Origin: Pseudomonas tehranensis
Lineage (GTDB): Bacteria; Pseudomonadota; Gammaproteobacteria; Pseudomonadales; Pseudomonadaceae
Length of the DNA: 41,111 bases
Reading direction: 5' to 3'
NCBI RefSeq assembly: GCF_014268615.1
Contig: NZ_JABWQV010000024.1
Coordinates: 1-41,111 of the forward strand
The notes below the pieces were generated by a model. That model saw only the letters and a list, made by a program, of their open reading frames with translations. It searched no databases and was not told the DNA's origin. Below, piece after piece: positions 16,202 through 25,186 of this stretch. The translations under genes were made by a program, and so were the position numbers. Each line of letters starts with the position of its first letter. Positions within the stretch are counted from its first letter, which is position 1.

Positions 16202-17658
16202 GCAGCAAAGTGACTATCAACCGCTTGGCCACCGGCGTGCCAGGACTGGACGAGGTTTTGGGCGGAGGGTTGCCGGAGTTTTCGTTCAACCTGATCGCCG
16301 GCCCGCCCGGTTGCGGCAAGACCACCCTCGCGCACCAGATGATGTTTGCCCTGGCGACCCCCGAGCGTCCGGCACTGTTTTTTACCGTGCTGGGCGAGCC
16401 GCCGCTAAAAATGCTGCGTTATCAACAGCAATTCGACTTTTTTGACAGCGATGCGATCAATCATTCGATCCGCTACGTCAACCTGGCTGACGATACCCTG
16501 GCCGGGGATCTGGACGAAGTGCTGCGGCGCATTGTCAGCGAGGTGGAGGCGCACTCCCCGGCGCTGGTGTTCGTTGACTCGTTCCGCTCGGTGGTGCTGG
16601 CCAGCCAGACCCAGGACAACCCGAATAACAACCTGCCGCAGTTCGTTCAGCAATTGGGCATGTTGATGACGACTTGGCAGGCCACGACGTTCCTGATCGG
16701 CGAGTATTTCACCGAAACCGATACCAACCCGATTTTCACCGTGGCCGACGGACTGATCTGGCTGCGCCAGAGCGTTCAGCGCAATTCCATGGTGCGCAAG
16801 ATGGAAATCATGAAAATGCGCGGCCAGCCGACGCTGCCGGGGTTGCACACTTTCCGTATCGCCTCGTCGGGGATCAAGGTATTTGCCCCTGCGCCTCTCA
16901 ATCCTGCCGAAGCAGCGTTGGAGTTTCCCATCAAACGCTTGGGAATGGGTGTGCCGCAGCTTGACGACATGCTCGGCGGGGGACTGCCGCGCGGGTACTC
17001 CCTGTTGGTCGCTGGCCCGTCGGGTTCTGGAAAAAGCATTCTCGCGGCATCTTTTCTCGCTGAAGGCGCGCGAAACGGTGAAAACGGCGTCATCGCCGTG
17101 TTCGAGCAGCGCCCTAATCACTCCCAGAACGCCACCCTCTCAACCCTGATTAAAAGCGGCAAAGTCGGGCTGGTGGATAGCCGCGCGCCAGACCTGTCCA
17201 TCGACGAGATCGTGCAGTTGCTGTTGAGCGAGATTGCTCGCCTTAACGCCACGCGGGTGGTCATTGACTCACTGTCGGGGTTCGAACTGGCCCTGGCGCC
17301 GACCTTTCGCGAAGACTTTCGCGAGTCGCTGTCGCGCATGGTCACCGCATTGACCAGCACCGGTGTCAGTGTATTGCTGACGTCGGAGCTGGAGGATCGC
17401 TACACGGATCTGCGTTTCAGTCCTTACGGCACGGCTTTTCTCACCGACGCGATCATCGTTCAGCGCTACATTGAAGTGCAAAGTCGTCTATTGCGCATCA
17501 TGGCCGTGGTCAAGGTGCGGGCCAGTGCTCACTCCGATGAGTTACGCCTTTACAGCATTGACGATAGCGGTTTGCAGATCGGTGAAATGTTGCCGGATCA
17601 GGAAGGTTTGCTGGGAGGCCGGCCTACCCGGCAGCTGTCTGGCAAAGGTACTGGATGA
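16198..17658 (+). CDS. KaiC-like tandem RecA-fold ATPase
   Basis: A 486-aa protein with two KaiC/RadA-type domains. Domain 1: Walker A GPPGCGKT at 35-42, Walker B LVFVDSF. Domain 2: Walker A GPSGSGKS starting at 273, Walker B RVVIDSLSG. Each begins with the KaiC signature TGVPGLDEVLGGGLP or GMGVPQLDDMLGGGLPRG. In cyanobacterial KaiC the catalytic residues are adjacent Glu-Glu pairs; here domain 1 reads Gly66-Glu67 and domain 2 Glu303-Gln304. The KaiC phosphosites Ser431-Thr432 align by eye with Ala413-Phe414 in YGTAFLTDAIIV, so clock-type autophosphorylation is unlikely. It overlaps the upstream 144-aa gene and precedes a histidine kinase by nine bases, suggesting a signalling complex. No kaiA or kaiB is in the window. 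Confidence 0.92.
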   Translation: MSSKVTINRLATGVPGLDEVLGGGLPEFSFNLIAGPPGCGKTTLAHQMMFALATPERPALFFTVLGEPPLKMLRYQQQFDFFDSDAINHSIRYVNLADDTLAGDLDEVLRRIVSEVEAHSPALVFVDSFRSVVLASQTQDNPNNNLPQFVQQLGMLMTTWQATTFLIGEYFTETDTNPIFTVADGLIWLRQSVQRNSMVRKMEIMKMRGQPTLPGLHTFRIASSGIKVFAPAPLNPAEAALEFPIKRLGMGVPQLDDMLGGGLPRGYSLLVAGPSGSGKSILAASFLAEGARNGENGVIAVFEQRPNHSQNATLSTLIKSGKVGLVDSRAPDLSIDEIVQLLLSEIARLNATRVVIDSLSGFELALAPTFREDFRESLSRMVTALTSTGVSVLLTSELEDRYTDLRFSPYGTAFLTDAIIVQRYIEVQSRLLRIMAVVKVRASAHSDELRLYSIDDSGLQIGEMLPDQEGLLGGRPTRQLSGKGTG

Positions 17659-17667
17659 GGCATCATC

Positions 17668-18693
17668 ATGAATGAGGCCAATGGCGGGAATGAGCAGGCG
17701 AAGGCGATGGCCGCTCGCGAGCTGTTCCTGCTCGGCCAGAAAACCGTCGAGGCGCGCGCGGTGCTGGCCGCGCTGCGCAAGGAGCTGAACGATGCCAACA
17801 CCCAACTTGCCGACAAGCAACATGTCGAGCAACTGATCGAGGCCAATCAGCAACTGGTCCTGGCGATTCTGTCGGCCCAGTCCGAGGCGCAAAAGCCACC
17901 TTCCACGCAGGCAGAACAACAACTGTATCGACAGATGCGCGAAGCCAATGAGCAATTGGTCATTGCCGCCATCAGCGCGCAACACCTGCAAGACTCGGCC
18001 GAACGGGCGCTGGAGCGCCAGCGTAGCGTTCTCGCCTTGGTTGCCCACGAACTGCGCCATCCACTGACGCCCATCAGCATGATTGCCGGGCGACTGGTGC
18101 GGGTGCCCAGTGATGAGCTGCCGCGCATGCAGAAGCTGATCGAAGGTCAGGTCCGGCACATGTCTCGATTAGTCGAGGACTTGCTCGATGTCTCCCGCGT
18201 CAGCACCGGCAAGTTTCGTCTCGATTGCCAAATTGTCGATATGGTTCAGATCATTCGTGAGGCCATCGATATCTGTAAACCGGTCATGATCAACGGCAAT
18301 TTGCTGTTCAGCGCCACACTGCCCGAGTGTTCCCTGCTGGTGTATGGCGATCCGGTGCGGCTTGCTCAGATTCTCGGCAACCTGCTGGGTAATGCGGCCA
18401 AATACACCCCCGTGGGCGGCACCGTCGAACTGTCGGTCACCGTCGAAGGCAGTGTCCTGCAGGTCAGCATCCGCGATACCGGCATAGGTGTTTCGGCCAA
18501 GGCGCTGCCCTTTATCTTTGAACCCTTTGTGCAGGATGTTCACGCCATCGGCTTCAACGGCGCTGGCCTGGGCATTGGTCTGACAGTGGTGCGCGAGTTG
18601 GTCGAAAGCCACGGTGGCACAGTGGTCGGCAAGAGTGAGGGAGATGGTAAGGGCAGCGAGTTCGTGGTGAGGTTGCCGTTGGCGAGCCGATGA
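17668..18693 (+). CDS. soluble sensor histidine kinase, partner of KaiC-like ATPase
   Basis: A 341-aa kinase without membrane segments. The N-terminal 110 residues are coiled-coil-like (QLADKQHVEQLIEANQQLVL and REANEQLVIAAISAQ, a repeated EANxQLV motif) and carry no recognisable sensor domain, so input may come from a partner protein. The HisKA H-box is VAHELRHPLTP with His127. The HATPase_c domain has the N-box NLLGNAAKYTP (from 238), the G1 box DTGIGV (270-275), the F-box FIFEPFVQ and the G2 region GAGLGIGLTVV. No receiver domain or response regulator gene is attached. It starts nine bases after the KaiC-like stop with a GAGG upstream, so the three genes form one operon; regulation of the kinase by KaiC-like ATPase state is inferred from this linkage. 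Confidence 0.93.
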   Translation: MNEANGGNEQAKAMAARELFLLGQKTVEARAVLAALRKELNDANTQLADKQHVEQLIEANQQLVLAILSAQSEAQKPPSTQAEQQLYRQMREANEQLVIAAISAQHLQDSAERALERQRSVLALVAHELRHPLTPISMIAGRLVRVPSDELPRMQKLIEGQVRHMSRLVEDLLDVSRVSTGKFRLDCQIVDMVQIIREAIDICKPVMINGNLLFSATLPECSLLVYGDPVRLAQILGNLLGNAAKYTPVGGTVELSVTVEGSVLQVSIRDTGIGVSAKALPFIFEPFVQDVHAIGFNGAGLGIGLTVVRELVESHGGTVVGKSEGDGKGSEFVVRLPLASR

Positions 18694-18960
18694 GGTTGAA
18701 AGCGATGGTCCCATCCAGCGTCGTGGGTGTCAGATTCTGTAATAATTCGATCTGTATGACGCGTTCGGAAACATTATAGGATCACCTCCCCAATTATTTT
18801 CAGGTCTATATGAACACCCTTCAGGAGCCTCCCAGTCGTTTTTCCCCTCCCGCGCCCTGTACCCCTCCGCTCTGCCAAGTCATGCCTCGCGCCACCCGCC
18901 CGATAGCGCTTTTCCCCCTCGCGCCTTTCGCTCCGACTCTACGAGAGGTTAAATAACCTT
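18694..18960 (+). promoter_or_regulatory. structured leader of the TerC-CBS gene with RBS-sequestering hairpins
   Basis: 267 bases with unusual features. GGATCACCTCCC (18779-18790) copies the 3' tail of 16S rRNA and can pair through ACCTC with the gene's own GAGGT (18945-18949). A long pyrimidine tract (about 18825-18930) follows. CCTTTCG (18924-18930) pairs with CGAGAGG (18942-18948) in a seven-base stem that hides the Shine-Dalgarno. An alternative dyad AGGTTA/TAACCT (18946-18959) spans from the Shine-Dalgarno to the start codon. The two hairpins exclude each other, as in an RNA switch. I do not see the conserved yybP-ykoY (manganese riboswitch) core. Confidence 0.45.
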
Positions 18961-20514
18961 ATGGAATGGATTGTTGATCCGACGGCATGGCTCGGCCTGC
19001 TGACCCTGATCGTGCTGGAGCTGGTGCTCGGCATTGATAACCTTGTGTTCATCGCCATCCTGGCTGACAAGCTGCCGCCGGAGCAGCGCGATCGTGCCCG
19101 TATCATTGGCCTGTCCCTCGCGTTGCTGATGCGTCTTGGCCTGCTGGCCAGTATTTCCTGGATGGTCACCCTGACCGAGCCGTTGTTCGAGGTCTTCGAC
19201 AAGACGTTCTCGGGCCGGGACCTGATCATGCTGTTCGGTGGCGTGTTCCTGTTGTTCAAGGCCACCATGGAGTTGCATGAGCGACTCGAGGGCCATGTGA
19301 CAGAACGTTCGGGCAATGCGGCCTATGCGATGTTCTGGCCGATCGTCGCGCAGATTGTGGTGCTGGATGCGGTCTTCTCGCTGGACGCTGTGATCACTGC
19401 CGTGGGCATGGTGGAACACCTGTCGGTCATGATGATCGCGGTGATCTTCTCCATCGGCTTGATGATCATCGCGAGCAAGCCTCTGACCAACTTCGTCAAC
19501 GGGCACCCCACCGTCATCATGCTCTGCCTGGGCTTTTTGATGATGATTGGCTTCAGCCTCACGGCCGAGGGCCTGGGCTTCCACATTCCGAAAGGCTACC
19601 TCTATGCCGCGATCGGTTTCTCGATCCTGATCGAACTGTTCAACCAACTGGCGCGCTCTCGCCGCAAGAAGAGCGTGCAAGGTCATCGACCCATGCGTGA
19701 GCGTACCGCCCATGCGGTTTTGCGCTTGCTGGGTGGCCAAAAGCTGGGGGCTGATGAAGTCGGTGAAGAGATCGCTGACATGCTGTCAGGCGATGAAGCC
19801 GAACAGGTCTTCCATCGACGCGAACGGGTCATGATCAGTGGCGTGCTGCAGTTGGCGGAGCGTCCGATACGCAGTGTCATGACTCATCGTGCAGAAATCG
19901 ATCACATCGACCTGGCCGATTCCCCAGACGAGATCCGCACCAGGCTGATGCACTCGTCGTATTCCAGGTTGCCGTTGATCCGCGAAGGCCGGGTGGATGA
20001 ACCCTTGGGGTTCATCCACAAGAAGGAGTTGCTCAAGGAGCTGTTGGCGGGCAACCAGCCGAATCTGGAAGCCATGGCGCGCACGGCCATCAACCTGCTG
20101 GACAACTTCACGATTCTCAACGCGCTGGAACAGATGCGCAAAGAGTCGACCCACATCGCCTTCGTGGTGAACGAGTTCGGTGATTTCATTGGTCTTCTCA
20201 CCATGACCGATATTCTCGAATCCATCGCCGGTGAACTGCCCGATGCCAGTGAAATAGAAGGTCCGAACATCGTGGCCCAGGATGACGGCTTTCTGGTCAG
20301 CGGTGCGCTGAATCTCAGCCAGGTTCGCGAACACATCGGCTTCCAGGCAAAAGCGACGGATGACTATCAGACGCTCGCCGGGTTGGTCATGAGCTTGCTG
20401 GACCGCTTGCCGATCATCGGAGACAAACTCGATTGGCAGGAGTGGAGCATGACCGTTGTCGAGGTTGAAGAACGTCGGGTGACGAGGGTGTTGTTGCGTA
20501 AAGCTCAAACGTAG
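18961..20514 (+). CDS. TerC-family membrane protein with CBS and CorC/HlyC domains
   Basis: A 517-aa protein. The N-terminal TerC domain (about 1-235) has seven hydrophobic segments and the conserved acidic motifs LELVLGIDN (Asp26) and [19 protein letters not shown], thought to bind metal ions within the membrane. A basic linker ([13 protein letters not shown]) leads to two CBS domains (about 300-420; [15 protein letters not shown] and [20 protein letters not shown]) and a C-terminal CorC/HlyC transporter-associated domain (about 430-515). This is the YoaE/YegH layout. TerC proteins take part in manganese export or metal loading of exported proteins; the substrate here is unproven. GAGG lies 13 bases from the ATG, unusually far, and the intervening bases form a dyad (see leader). 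Confidence 0.93.
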   Translation: MEWIVDPTAWLGLLTLIVLELVLGIDNLVFIAILADKLPPEQRDRARIIGLSLALLMRLGLLASISWMVTLTEPLFEVFDKTFSGRDLIMLFGGVFLLFKATMELHERLEGHVTERSGNAAYAMFWPIVAQIVVLDAVFSLDAVITAVGMVEHLSVMMIAVIFSIGLMIIASKPLTNFVNGHPTVIMLCLGFLMMIGFSLTAEGLGFHIPKGYLYAAIGFSILIELFNQLARSRRKKSVQGHRPMRERTAHAVLRLLGGQKLGADEVGEEIADMLSGDEAEQVFHRRERVMISGVLQLAERPIRSVMTHRAEIDHIDLADSPDEIRTRLMHSSYSRLPLIREGRVDEPLGFIHKKELLKELLAGNQPNLEAMARTAINLLDNFTILNALEQMRKESTHIAFVVNEFGDFIGLLTMTDILESIAGELPDASEIEGPNIVAQDDGFLVSGALNLSQVREHIGFQAKATDDYQTLAGLVMSLLDRLPIIGDKLDWQEWSMTVVEVEERRVTRVLLRKAQT

Positions 20515-20545
20515 AAAGTGCCGGCGCAACACCCGTCTCAAGACG

Positions 20546-20587
20546 AAAAAAATCCCCGTATCAGCTAATGATTACGGGGATTTTTTT
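20546..20587. terminator. bidirectional intrinsic terminator between convergent TerC-CBS and ychF
   Basis: Perfect 15-base inverted repeat: AAAAAAATCCCCGTA (20546-20560) and TACGGGGATTTTTTT (20573-20587), with a 12-base loop. The A/T flanks give a T-run on both strands. It serves both convergent genes. Confidence 0.93.
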
Positions 20588-20611
20588 ATCTGTCGAGATC
20601 CGTGGGATTCG

Positions 20612-21712
20612 TTAGACGTTAAAGCGGAAGTGCATCACGTCGCCATCCTTGACGATGTATTCCTTGCCTTCCAGGCGCCATTTACCGGCTTCCTTGGCGC
20701 CGGCTTCGCCCTTGAACTGGATGAAATCGTCGTAGGCAATGACTTCGGCGCGGATGAAACCTTTTTCGAAGTCGGTGTGGATCACGGCCGCGGCTTGCGG
20801 CGCGGTGGCACCGACGCGAACGGTCCAGGCGCGGACTTCTTTTACGCCAGCGGTGAAGTAAGTCTGCAAGTTGAGCATTTCATAGCCCGCACGGATTACA
20901 CGGTTCAGACCAGGCTCTTCCAGACCCAGGGCCTCCAAGAACATGTCCTTTTCTTCGCCGTCTTCAAGCTCGGCGATTTCCGCTTCGATCTTGTTGCAGA
21001 CCGGTACGACCATTGCGCCTTCTTCTTCAGCGATGGCCTTTACCACGTCCAGCAGCGGGTTGTTCTCGAAGCCATCTTCGGCCACGTTGGCGATGTACAT
21101 GACCGGTTTGGTGGTCAGCAGGTGGAAGCCGCGAATGATCTGCTTCTCATCTGCGCCCATGTTCTTGATCAGGCTGCGTGCCGGCTTGCCTAAGGTGAAG
21201 TGGGCGATCAACTGCTCGAGCAAGGCTTTCTGGGCTACGGCGTCTTTGTCACCACCCTTGGCATTGCGAGCGACTTTTTGCAGTTGCTTCTCGCAGCTGT
21301 CGAGGTCGGCAAAGATCAGTTCCAGGTCGATGATCTCGATATCGCGTTTCGGATCGACGCTGTTGGAGACGTGAATCACGTTTTCGTCTTCGAAGCAGCG
21401 CACCACGTGGGCGATGGCATCGGTTTCGCGGATGTTGGCCAGGAACTTGTTGCCCAGGCCTTCACCTTTCGATGCGCCGGCCACCAGGCCGGCGATGTCG
21501 ACGAACTCCATGGTGGTCGGCAGTACGCGCTCCGGGATCACGATGGCCGCCAGGGCATCCAGGCGTGGGTCGGGCATCGGTACGATGCCGGTGTTCGGCT
21601 CGATGGTGCAGAAGGGGAAGTTCTCGGCCGCGATACCGGACTTGGTCAGGGCGTTGAACAGGGTGGACTTGCCGACGTTAGGCAGGCCGACGATGCCGCA
21701 ATTGAATCCCAT
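20612..21712 (-). CDS. ychF: redox-regulated ATPase YchF (OLA1 family)
   Basis: Universally conserved P-loop protein of the Obg superfamily that binds ribosomes and hydrolyses ATP rather than GTP. The 366-aa length is the usual one. Seen: G1 GLPNVGKST (9-17), G3 [17 protein letters not shown], and in place of the GTP-specific NKxD motif the sequence CNKIEAE, i.e. the NxxE form that relaxes specificity toward ATP. The C-terminal TGS domain ([20 protein letters not shown]) and the end VMHFRFNV are typical. It lies 22 bases after pth and is probably cotranscribed with it, ending at the shared terminator. Confidence 0.97.
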   Translation of the reverse strand: MGFNCGIVGLPNVGKSTLFNALTKSGIAAENFPFCTIEPNTGIVPMPDPRLDALAAIVIPERVLPTTMEFVDIAGLVAGASKGEGLGNKFLANIRETDAIAHVVRCFEDENVIHVSNSVDPKRDIEIIDLELIFADLDSCEKQLQKVARNAKGGDKDAVAQKALLEQLIAHFTLGKPARSLIKNMGADEKQIIRGFHLLTTKPVMYIANVAEDGFENNPLLDVVKAIAEEEGAMVVPVCNKIEAEIAELEDGEEKDMFLEALGLEEPGLNRVIRAGYEMLNLQTYFTAGVKEVRAWTVRVGATAPQAAAVIHTDFEKGFIRAEVIAYDDFIQFKGEAGAKEAGKWRLEGKEYIVKDGDVMHFRFNV

Positions 21713-21734
21713 GGTGTTTCCCCTCGGAGTAGAG

Positions 21735-22319
21735 TCAGGCCTTCTGGCTGTGCAGGTTTTTCATCGCGCGGTTCCATTCACCGGCGAGGATATCCGGCAG
21801 CACGCCGAGGGCAAAGTCGATGCTGGCATCGAGTTTTTCCTGTTCGGCGCGAGGCGCACGACCCAGGACAAAATTTGAAACCATGCTGGCAACGCCCGGG
21901 TGGCCGATGCCGAGCCGCAGGCGGTGAAAGGTATTCTGATTACCCAGTTGCGCGATGATGTCGCGCAACCCGTTGTGACCGCCATGGCCGCCGCCCTGCT
22001 TGAGTTTGGCGACGCCCGGAGGCAGATCGAGTTCGTCGTGGGCCACCAGGATTTCTTCAGGTTTGATGCGAAAGAAACCGGCCAACGCCGCTACGGCCTG
22101 GCCGCTGCGGTTCATGTAGGTGGTGGGAATCAACAGACGAACATCCTGACCCTGATGTGAAAAACGCCCGGTCAGGCCGAAATATTTGCGATCGGCCGCC
22201 AGGCTGACGCCTTGTGCGTGCGCGATGCGCTCAACAAAAAGGGCCCCTGCGTTATGCCGGGTCTGTTCGTATTCAGCGCCTGGATTTCCCAGGCCAACGA
22301 TCAGTTTAATGGCAGTCAC
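21735..22319 (-). CDS. pth: peptidyl-tRNA hydrolase
   Basis: Frees tRNA from prematurely released peptidyl-tRNA; essential in the cytoplasm. 194 aa, standard length. Seen: [18 protein letters not shown] with the catalytic His22 and Asn12, the substrate-binding Asn in [18 protein letters not shown] with the Asp that activates the His, and [12 protein letters not shown]. The start codon is GTG at 22319, with AGGAAGGG about ten bases ahead. It follows rplY (167-base gap), with ychF directly downstream, the usual gammaproteobacterial order. Confidence 0.97.
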   Translation of the reverse strand: MTAIKLIVGLGNPGAEYEQTRHNAGALFVERIAHAQGVSLAADRKYFGLTGRFSHQGQDVRLLIPTTYMNRSGQAVAALAGFFRIKPEEILVAHDELDLPPGVAKLKQGGGHGGHNGLRDIIAQLGNQNTFHRLRLGIGHPGVASMVSNFVLGRAPRAEQEKLDASIDFALGVLPDILAGEWNRAMKNLHSQKA

Positions 22320-22486
22320 GATAGGGGCCCTTCCTGGAGTGTGGATAACAACGTCGCGCTCAAACGGTGTGGCGACAGTGGGACGAAAATGGCGGATCTA
22401 CCGTTAAGTAAACTTCGCGTTCTCGCCCGCTGTCTCGCTACGTTCCAGTCCGCGATGTTTCCGGTCACTCCGGCGACAGAGTGAAA

Positions 22487-23089
22487 TTACTCTGCAGCTT
22501 CTTCTTCAGTCGCTTCTGGAGCAACACGTGGAGCGTGGACGTTGGCAACAGCCTTGTCATCGCCGTGCGCCAGGGCAACAAACTCAACGCCTTTAGGAGC
22601 CTTGAGGTCGGACAGGTGAATGATCGTGCCGATTTCGGCGTCAGCCAGGTCGACTTCGATGAATTCAGGCAGGTCTTTCGGCAGGCAGGAAACTTCCAGC
22701 TCGGAAGTCACGTGCGAGATTTCGCCGCCTTTCTTGACCGGAGCAGCTTCGTTGATGAAGTGCACTGGAACAACAGCAGTCAGCTTCTGACCGGCAATAA
22801 CGCGTACGAAGTCAGCGTGCATCACGTGGCCTTTGGCCGGGTGACGCTGCAGGGCTTTGATCACGACGTTTTGCTTGGTGCCGCCAACGTTCAGCTCGAT
22901 GATGTGGCTGTAGGCCGCTTCGTTTTCGAGCAGTTTGGCAACTTCTTTGGCCAGCATGCTGATGGACTCAGGGGCTTTGTCGCCACCGTAGACTACAGCT
23001 GGAACCAGGCTTGCGAGACGACGCAGGCGGCGGCTCGCACCTTTCCCCAGGTCGGAACGCACTTCAGCATTCAGAGTAAAATCGTTCAT
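22487..23089 (-). CDS. rplY: 50S ribosomal protein L25/general stress protein Ctc
   Basis: Binds 5S rRNA in the large ribosomal subunit. The 200-aa product is the long Ctc/TL5 form: an N-terminal L25 beta-barrel ([20 protein letters not shown], then VVYGG) followed by a C-terminal TL5-type domain with [18 protein letters not shown] and a short acidic tail ending ATEEEAAE. The start at 23089 is chosen over 23113 because it begins the conserved N-terminus; GGAGATACAAC precedes it. It lies downstream of prs, separated by a strong terminator, so it probably has its own promoter in the 23090-23150 gap or depends on readthrough. Confidence 0.97.
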   Translation of the reverse strand: MNDFTLNAEVRSDLGKGASRRLRRLASLVPAVVYGGDKAPESISMLAKEVAKLLENEAAYSHIIELNVGGTKQNVVIKALQRHPAKGHVMHADFVRVIAGQKLTAVVPVHFINEAAPVKKGGEISHVTSELEVSCLPKDLPEFIEVDLADAEIGTIIHLSDLKAPKGVEFVALAHGDDKAVANVHAPRVAPEATEEEAAE

Positions 23090-23154
23090 GTTGTATCTCC
23101 AAAATAACCACATTCGCCCCAGCGTTTGCGACCAGCGCTAAAGGCGATATGGGC

Positions 23155-23193
23155 AAAAAAGCCCCGCCCCGGCAGGTAATGTCGGGGCGGGGC
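23155..23193 (-). terminator. strong intrinsic terminator after prs
   Basis: Ten-base GC stem GCCCCGCCCC (23161-23170) / GGGGCGGGGC (23184-23193) with a 13-base loop. On the minus strand it is followed by TTTTTT (complement of 23155-23160). It lies 40 bases past the prs stop. Confidence 0.92.
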
Positions 23194-23232
23194 GCTTTTC
23201 GTCAACGAGATGTAATGGAAAGGGCAGGGCCC

Positions 23233-24174
23233 TTAACGGAACATCGCACTGATCGATTCTTCATTGCTGATGCGGCGAACCGCCTCGGCAACAACCGGTG
23301 CGATATCCAGTTGGCGGATACGCGCACAGGCTTGTGCTGCAGCGGACAGCGGGATGGTGTTAGTGACCACCAGCTCGTCCAGCACGGAATTTTCAATGTT
23401 TTCGATCGCTCGGCCCGACAGCACAGGGTGTGTGCAGTAGGCAAAGACCTTGGCAGCGCCATGCTCTTTCAGGGCCTTGGCCGCGTGGCACAGGGTGCCG
23501 GCGGTATCGACCATGTCGTCGACCAGAATACAGGTACGCCCTTCGACGTCGCCGATGATATGCATCACTTCGGAGTGATTGGCTTTCTCACGGCGTTTGT
23601 CGATGATACCCAGATCAACGCCCAGGGATTTGGCAACGGCCCGTGCACGCACGACGCCGCCAATGTCCGGGGACACGATCATCAGGTTTTCGAAGCGCTG
23701 ATCTTCAATGTCATCCACCAGAACCGGGGAGCCGTAGATGTTATCCACGGGAATATCGAAGAAGCCCTGAATCTGGTCAGCATGCAGATCGACCGTGAGT
23801 ACACGATCGATGCCGACTACGGTAAGCATGTCAGCCACGACTTTCGCGCTGATTGCCACACGTGCGGAACGCGGACGGCGATCCTGACGGGCATAACCAA
23901 AGTAAGGAATAACAGCAGTAATACGAGTAGCTGAGGAGCGACGGAAGGCATCAGCCATCACGACGAGTTCCATCAGGTTATCGTTGGTCGGAGCGCAAGT
24001 CGGCTGAATAATGAAGACGTCTTTACCGCGAACGTTTTCATTGATCTCGGCAGTGATTTCGCCGTCGGAAAACTTACCGACAGAGATGTCACCGAGAGGG
24101 ATATGCAGCTGACGTACAACACGCCGAGCCAGATCGGGGTTAGCGTTCCCCGTAAAGACCATCATCTTGGACAC
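23233..24174 (-). CDS. prs: ribose-phosphate pyrophosphokinase (PRPP synthetase)
   Basis: Makes 5-phosphoribosyl 1-pyrophosphate from ribose 5-phosphate and ATP for purine, pyrimidine, His, Trp and NAD synthesis. 313 aa, class I. Seen: [13 protein letters not shown] at the N-terminus, the ATP-site segment [31 protein letters not shown], and the PRPP loop [14 protein letters not shown]. The open frame continues upstream to 24264, but that stretch is antisense to tRNA-Gln; the GTG at 24174 (V-S-K-M-M-V-F) is the start that matches the P. aeruginosa N-terminus as I recall it. tRNA-Gln lies 47 bases upstream on the same strand, so the two may share a transcript. Confidence 0.97.
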   Translation of the reverse strand: MSKMMVFTGNANPDLARRVVRQLHIPLGDISVGKFSDGEITAEINENVRGKDVFIIQPTCAPTNDNLMELVVMADAFRRSSATRITAVIPYFGYARQDRRPRSARVAISAKVVADMLTVVGIDRVLTVDLHADQIQGFFDIPVDNIYGSPVLVDDIEDQRFENLMIVSPDIGGVVRARAVAKSLGVDLGIIDKRREKANHSEVMHIIGDVEGRTCILVDDMVDTAGTLCHAAKALKEHGAAKVFAYCTHPVLSGRAIENIENSVLDELVVTNTIPLSAAAQACARIRQLDIAPVVAEAVRRISNEESISAMFR

Positions 24175-24221
24175 GCGCAGTACCTGAAGGCTGAGGGTAT
24201 ACCTGGATGAGTATAGGAAAA

Positions 24222-24296
24222 TGGCAGGGGCGGCTGGATTCGAACCAACGCATGGCAGGATCAAAACCTGCTGCCTTACCGCTTGGCGACGCCCCT
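24222..24296 (-). tRNA. tRNA-Gln (TTG)
   Basis: Minus-strand cloverleaf: acceptor AGGGGCG/CGCCCCT, anticodon arm GCAGG-TTTTGAT-CCTGC with anticodon TTG, T loop TTCGAAT, discriminator G, encoded CCA. Length 75 with CCA. The first pair is A1-U72, the reverse of U1-A72 in E. coli tRNA-Gln. It sits between ispE and prs, as in other pseudomonads. Confidence 0.96.
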
Positions 24297-24309
24297 GTAT
24301 TTGTTGCTG

Positions 24310-24326
24310 CGAGTGCCCAGCACTCG
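24310..24326 (-). other. perfect short hairpin just upstream of tRNA-Gln
   Basis: CGAGTGC (24310-24316) / GCACTCG (24320-24326), loop of three, 13 bases ahead of the tRNA 5' end and seven bases past the ispE stop. No T-run follows, so it may be a processing signal between ispE and the tRNA or a weak terminator. Confidence 0.45.
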
Positions 24327-24333
24327 ATTCCTT

Positions 24334-25185
24334 TTAGAGCAGACTTTGCAGCTTGCGATGCAACATCGAAACGTTGCTTCCTTTCGCTACAAACCCTGTA
24401 AGGGTCTCTGTCAGAAGGGCCGAGACTTTATCAGCTTCAGCTTTGCTTGGGAAGCCCCCAAACACACAACTTCCAGTTCCGGTGAGTTTTGCTTCGGTAA
24501 ATTTACCTAACAAATTCAAAGCGTTACGTACATCTGGATAACGCCTTGCTACCACCGGTAAGCAGTCATTTCGACTGTTTCCCTTGGGAACGGGGCGCAC
24601 TTTAATGGGAGGAGAGTTACGTGTCAACAGTGGATCTGAAAAAATTTCTGCTGTACTTACAGATACTTGCGGCACCAGCACCAAGTACCAGGGTTCCTCG
24701 GGCTCTACCGGTGTGAGTTTTTCCCCGACGCCCTCGGCAAAAGCCGCGTGGCCCCGTACGAAAACCGGCACGTCGGCGCCCAGCGTCAGGCCCAATGCGG
24801 CCAGGCGATCGGCGTCCCAACCCAGCTGCCACAGATGGTTGAGCCCCAGCAAAGTCGTCGCCGCGTTTGAGCTGCCGCCGCCGATGCCGCCGCCCATGGG
24901 CAGGATTTTTTCGATCCAGATATCAATGCCCAGCGAACACCCGGATTGCTCCTGAAGTTTTTTCGCGGCTTTGACGATCAGGTTGCTGTCGTGAGGAACG
25001 CCTTCGAATTCGGTGTGCAGATGAATCACACCGTCGTCACGCACGGCAAAGGTGATTTCATCGCCGTAGTCGAGAAACTGAAAAATCGTTTGCAGCTCGT
25101 GATAACCATCCGGGCGACGGCCCAGGATGTGCAACATCAGGTTGAGCTTGGCCGGGGAGGGCAGGGTCAGGCGTGCAGCGGTCAT
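24334..25185 (-). CDS. ispE: 4-diphosphocytidyl-2-C-methyl-D-erythritol kinase
   Basis: GHMP kinase of the MEP isoprenoid pathway; phosphorylates the 2-OH of CDP-methylerythritol. 283 aa, usual length. Seen: substrate-binding [22 protein letters not shown] at the N-terminus (catalytic Lys in SPAKLNL), the GHMP ATP loop [14 protein letters not shown], the catalytic Asp in LGADVPVF, and a C-terminal motif [11 protein letters not shown]. It starts one base after the lolB stop (TGA-C-ATG), so translation is probably coupled. The pathway is the target of fosmidomycin one step upstream (DXR), a loose thematic link to the fsr gene in this window. Confidence 0.97.
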   Translation of the reverse strand: MTAARLTLPSPAKLNLMLHILGRRPDGYHELQTIFQFLDYGDEITFAVRDDGVIHLHTEFEGVPHDSNLIVKAAKKLQEQSGCSLGIDIWIEKILPMGGGIGGGSSNAATTLLGLNHLWQLGWDADRLAALGLTLGADVPVFVRGHAAFAEGVGEKLTPVEPEEPWYLVLVPQVSVSTAEIFSDPLLTRNSPPIKVRPVPKGNSRNDCLPVVARRYPDVRNALNLLGKFTEAKLTGTGSCVFGGFPSKAEADKVSALLTETLTGFVAKGSNVSMLHRKLQSLL

Positions 25186-25186
25186 G

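Noticed and set aside
18694..18960. yybP-ykoY manganese riboswitch ahead of the TerC-CBS gene
   Set aside because: Expected for TerC-type genes, but I cannot find the conserved GGGGAGUA-type core or the matching 3' strand; only local hairpins are visible.
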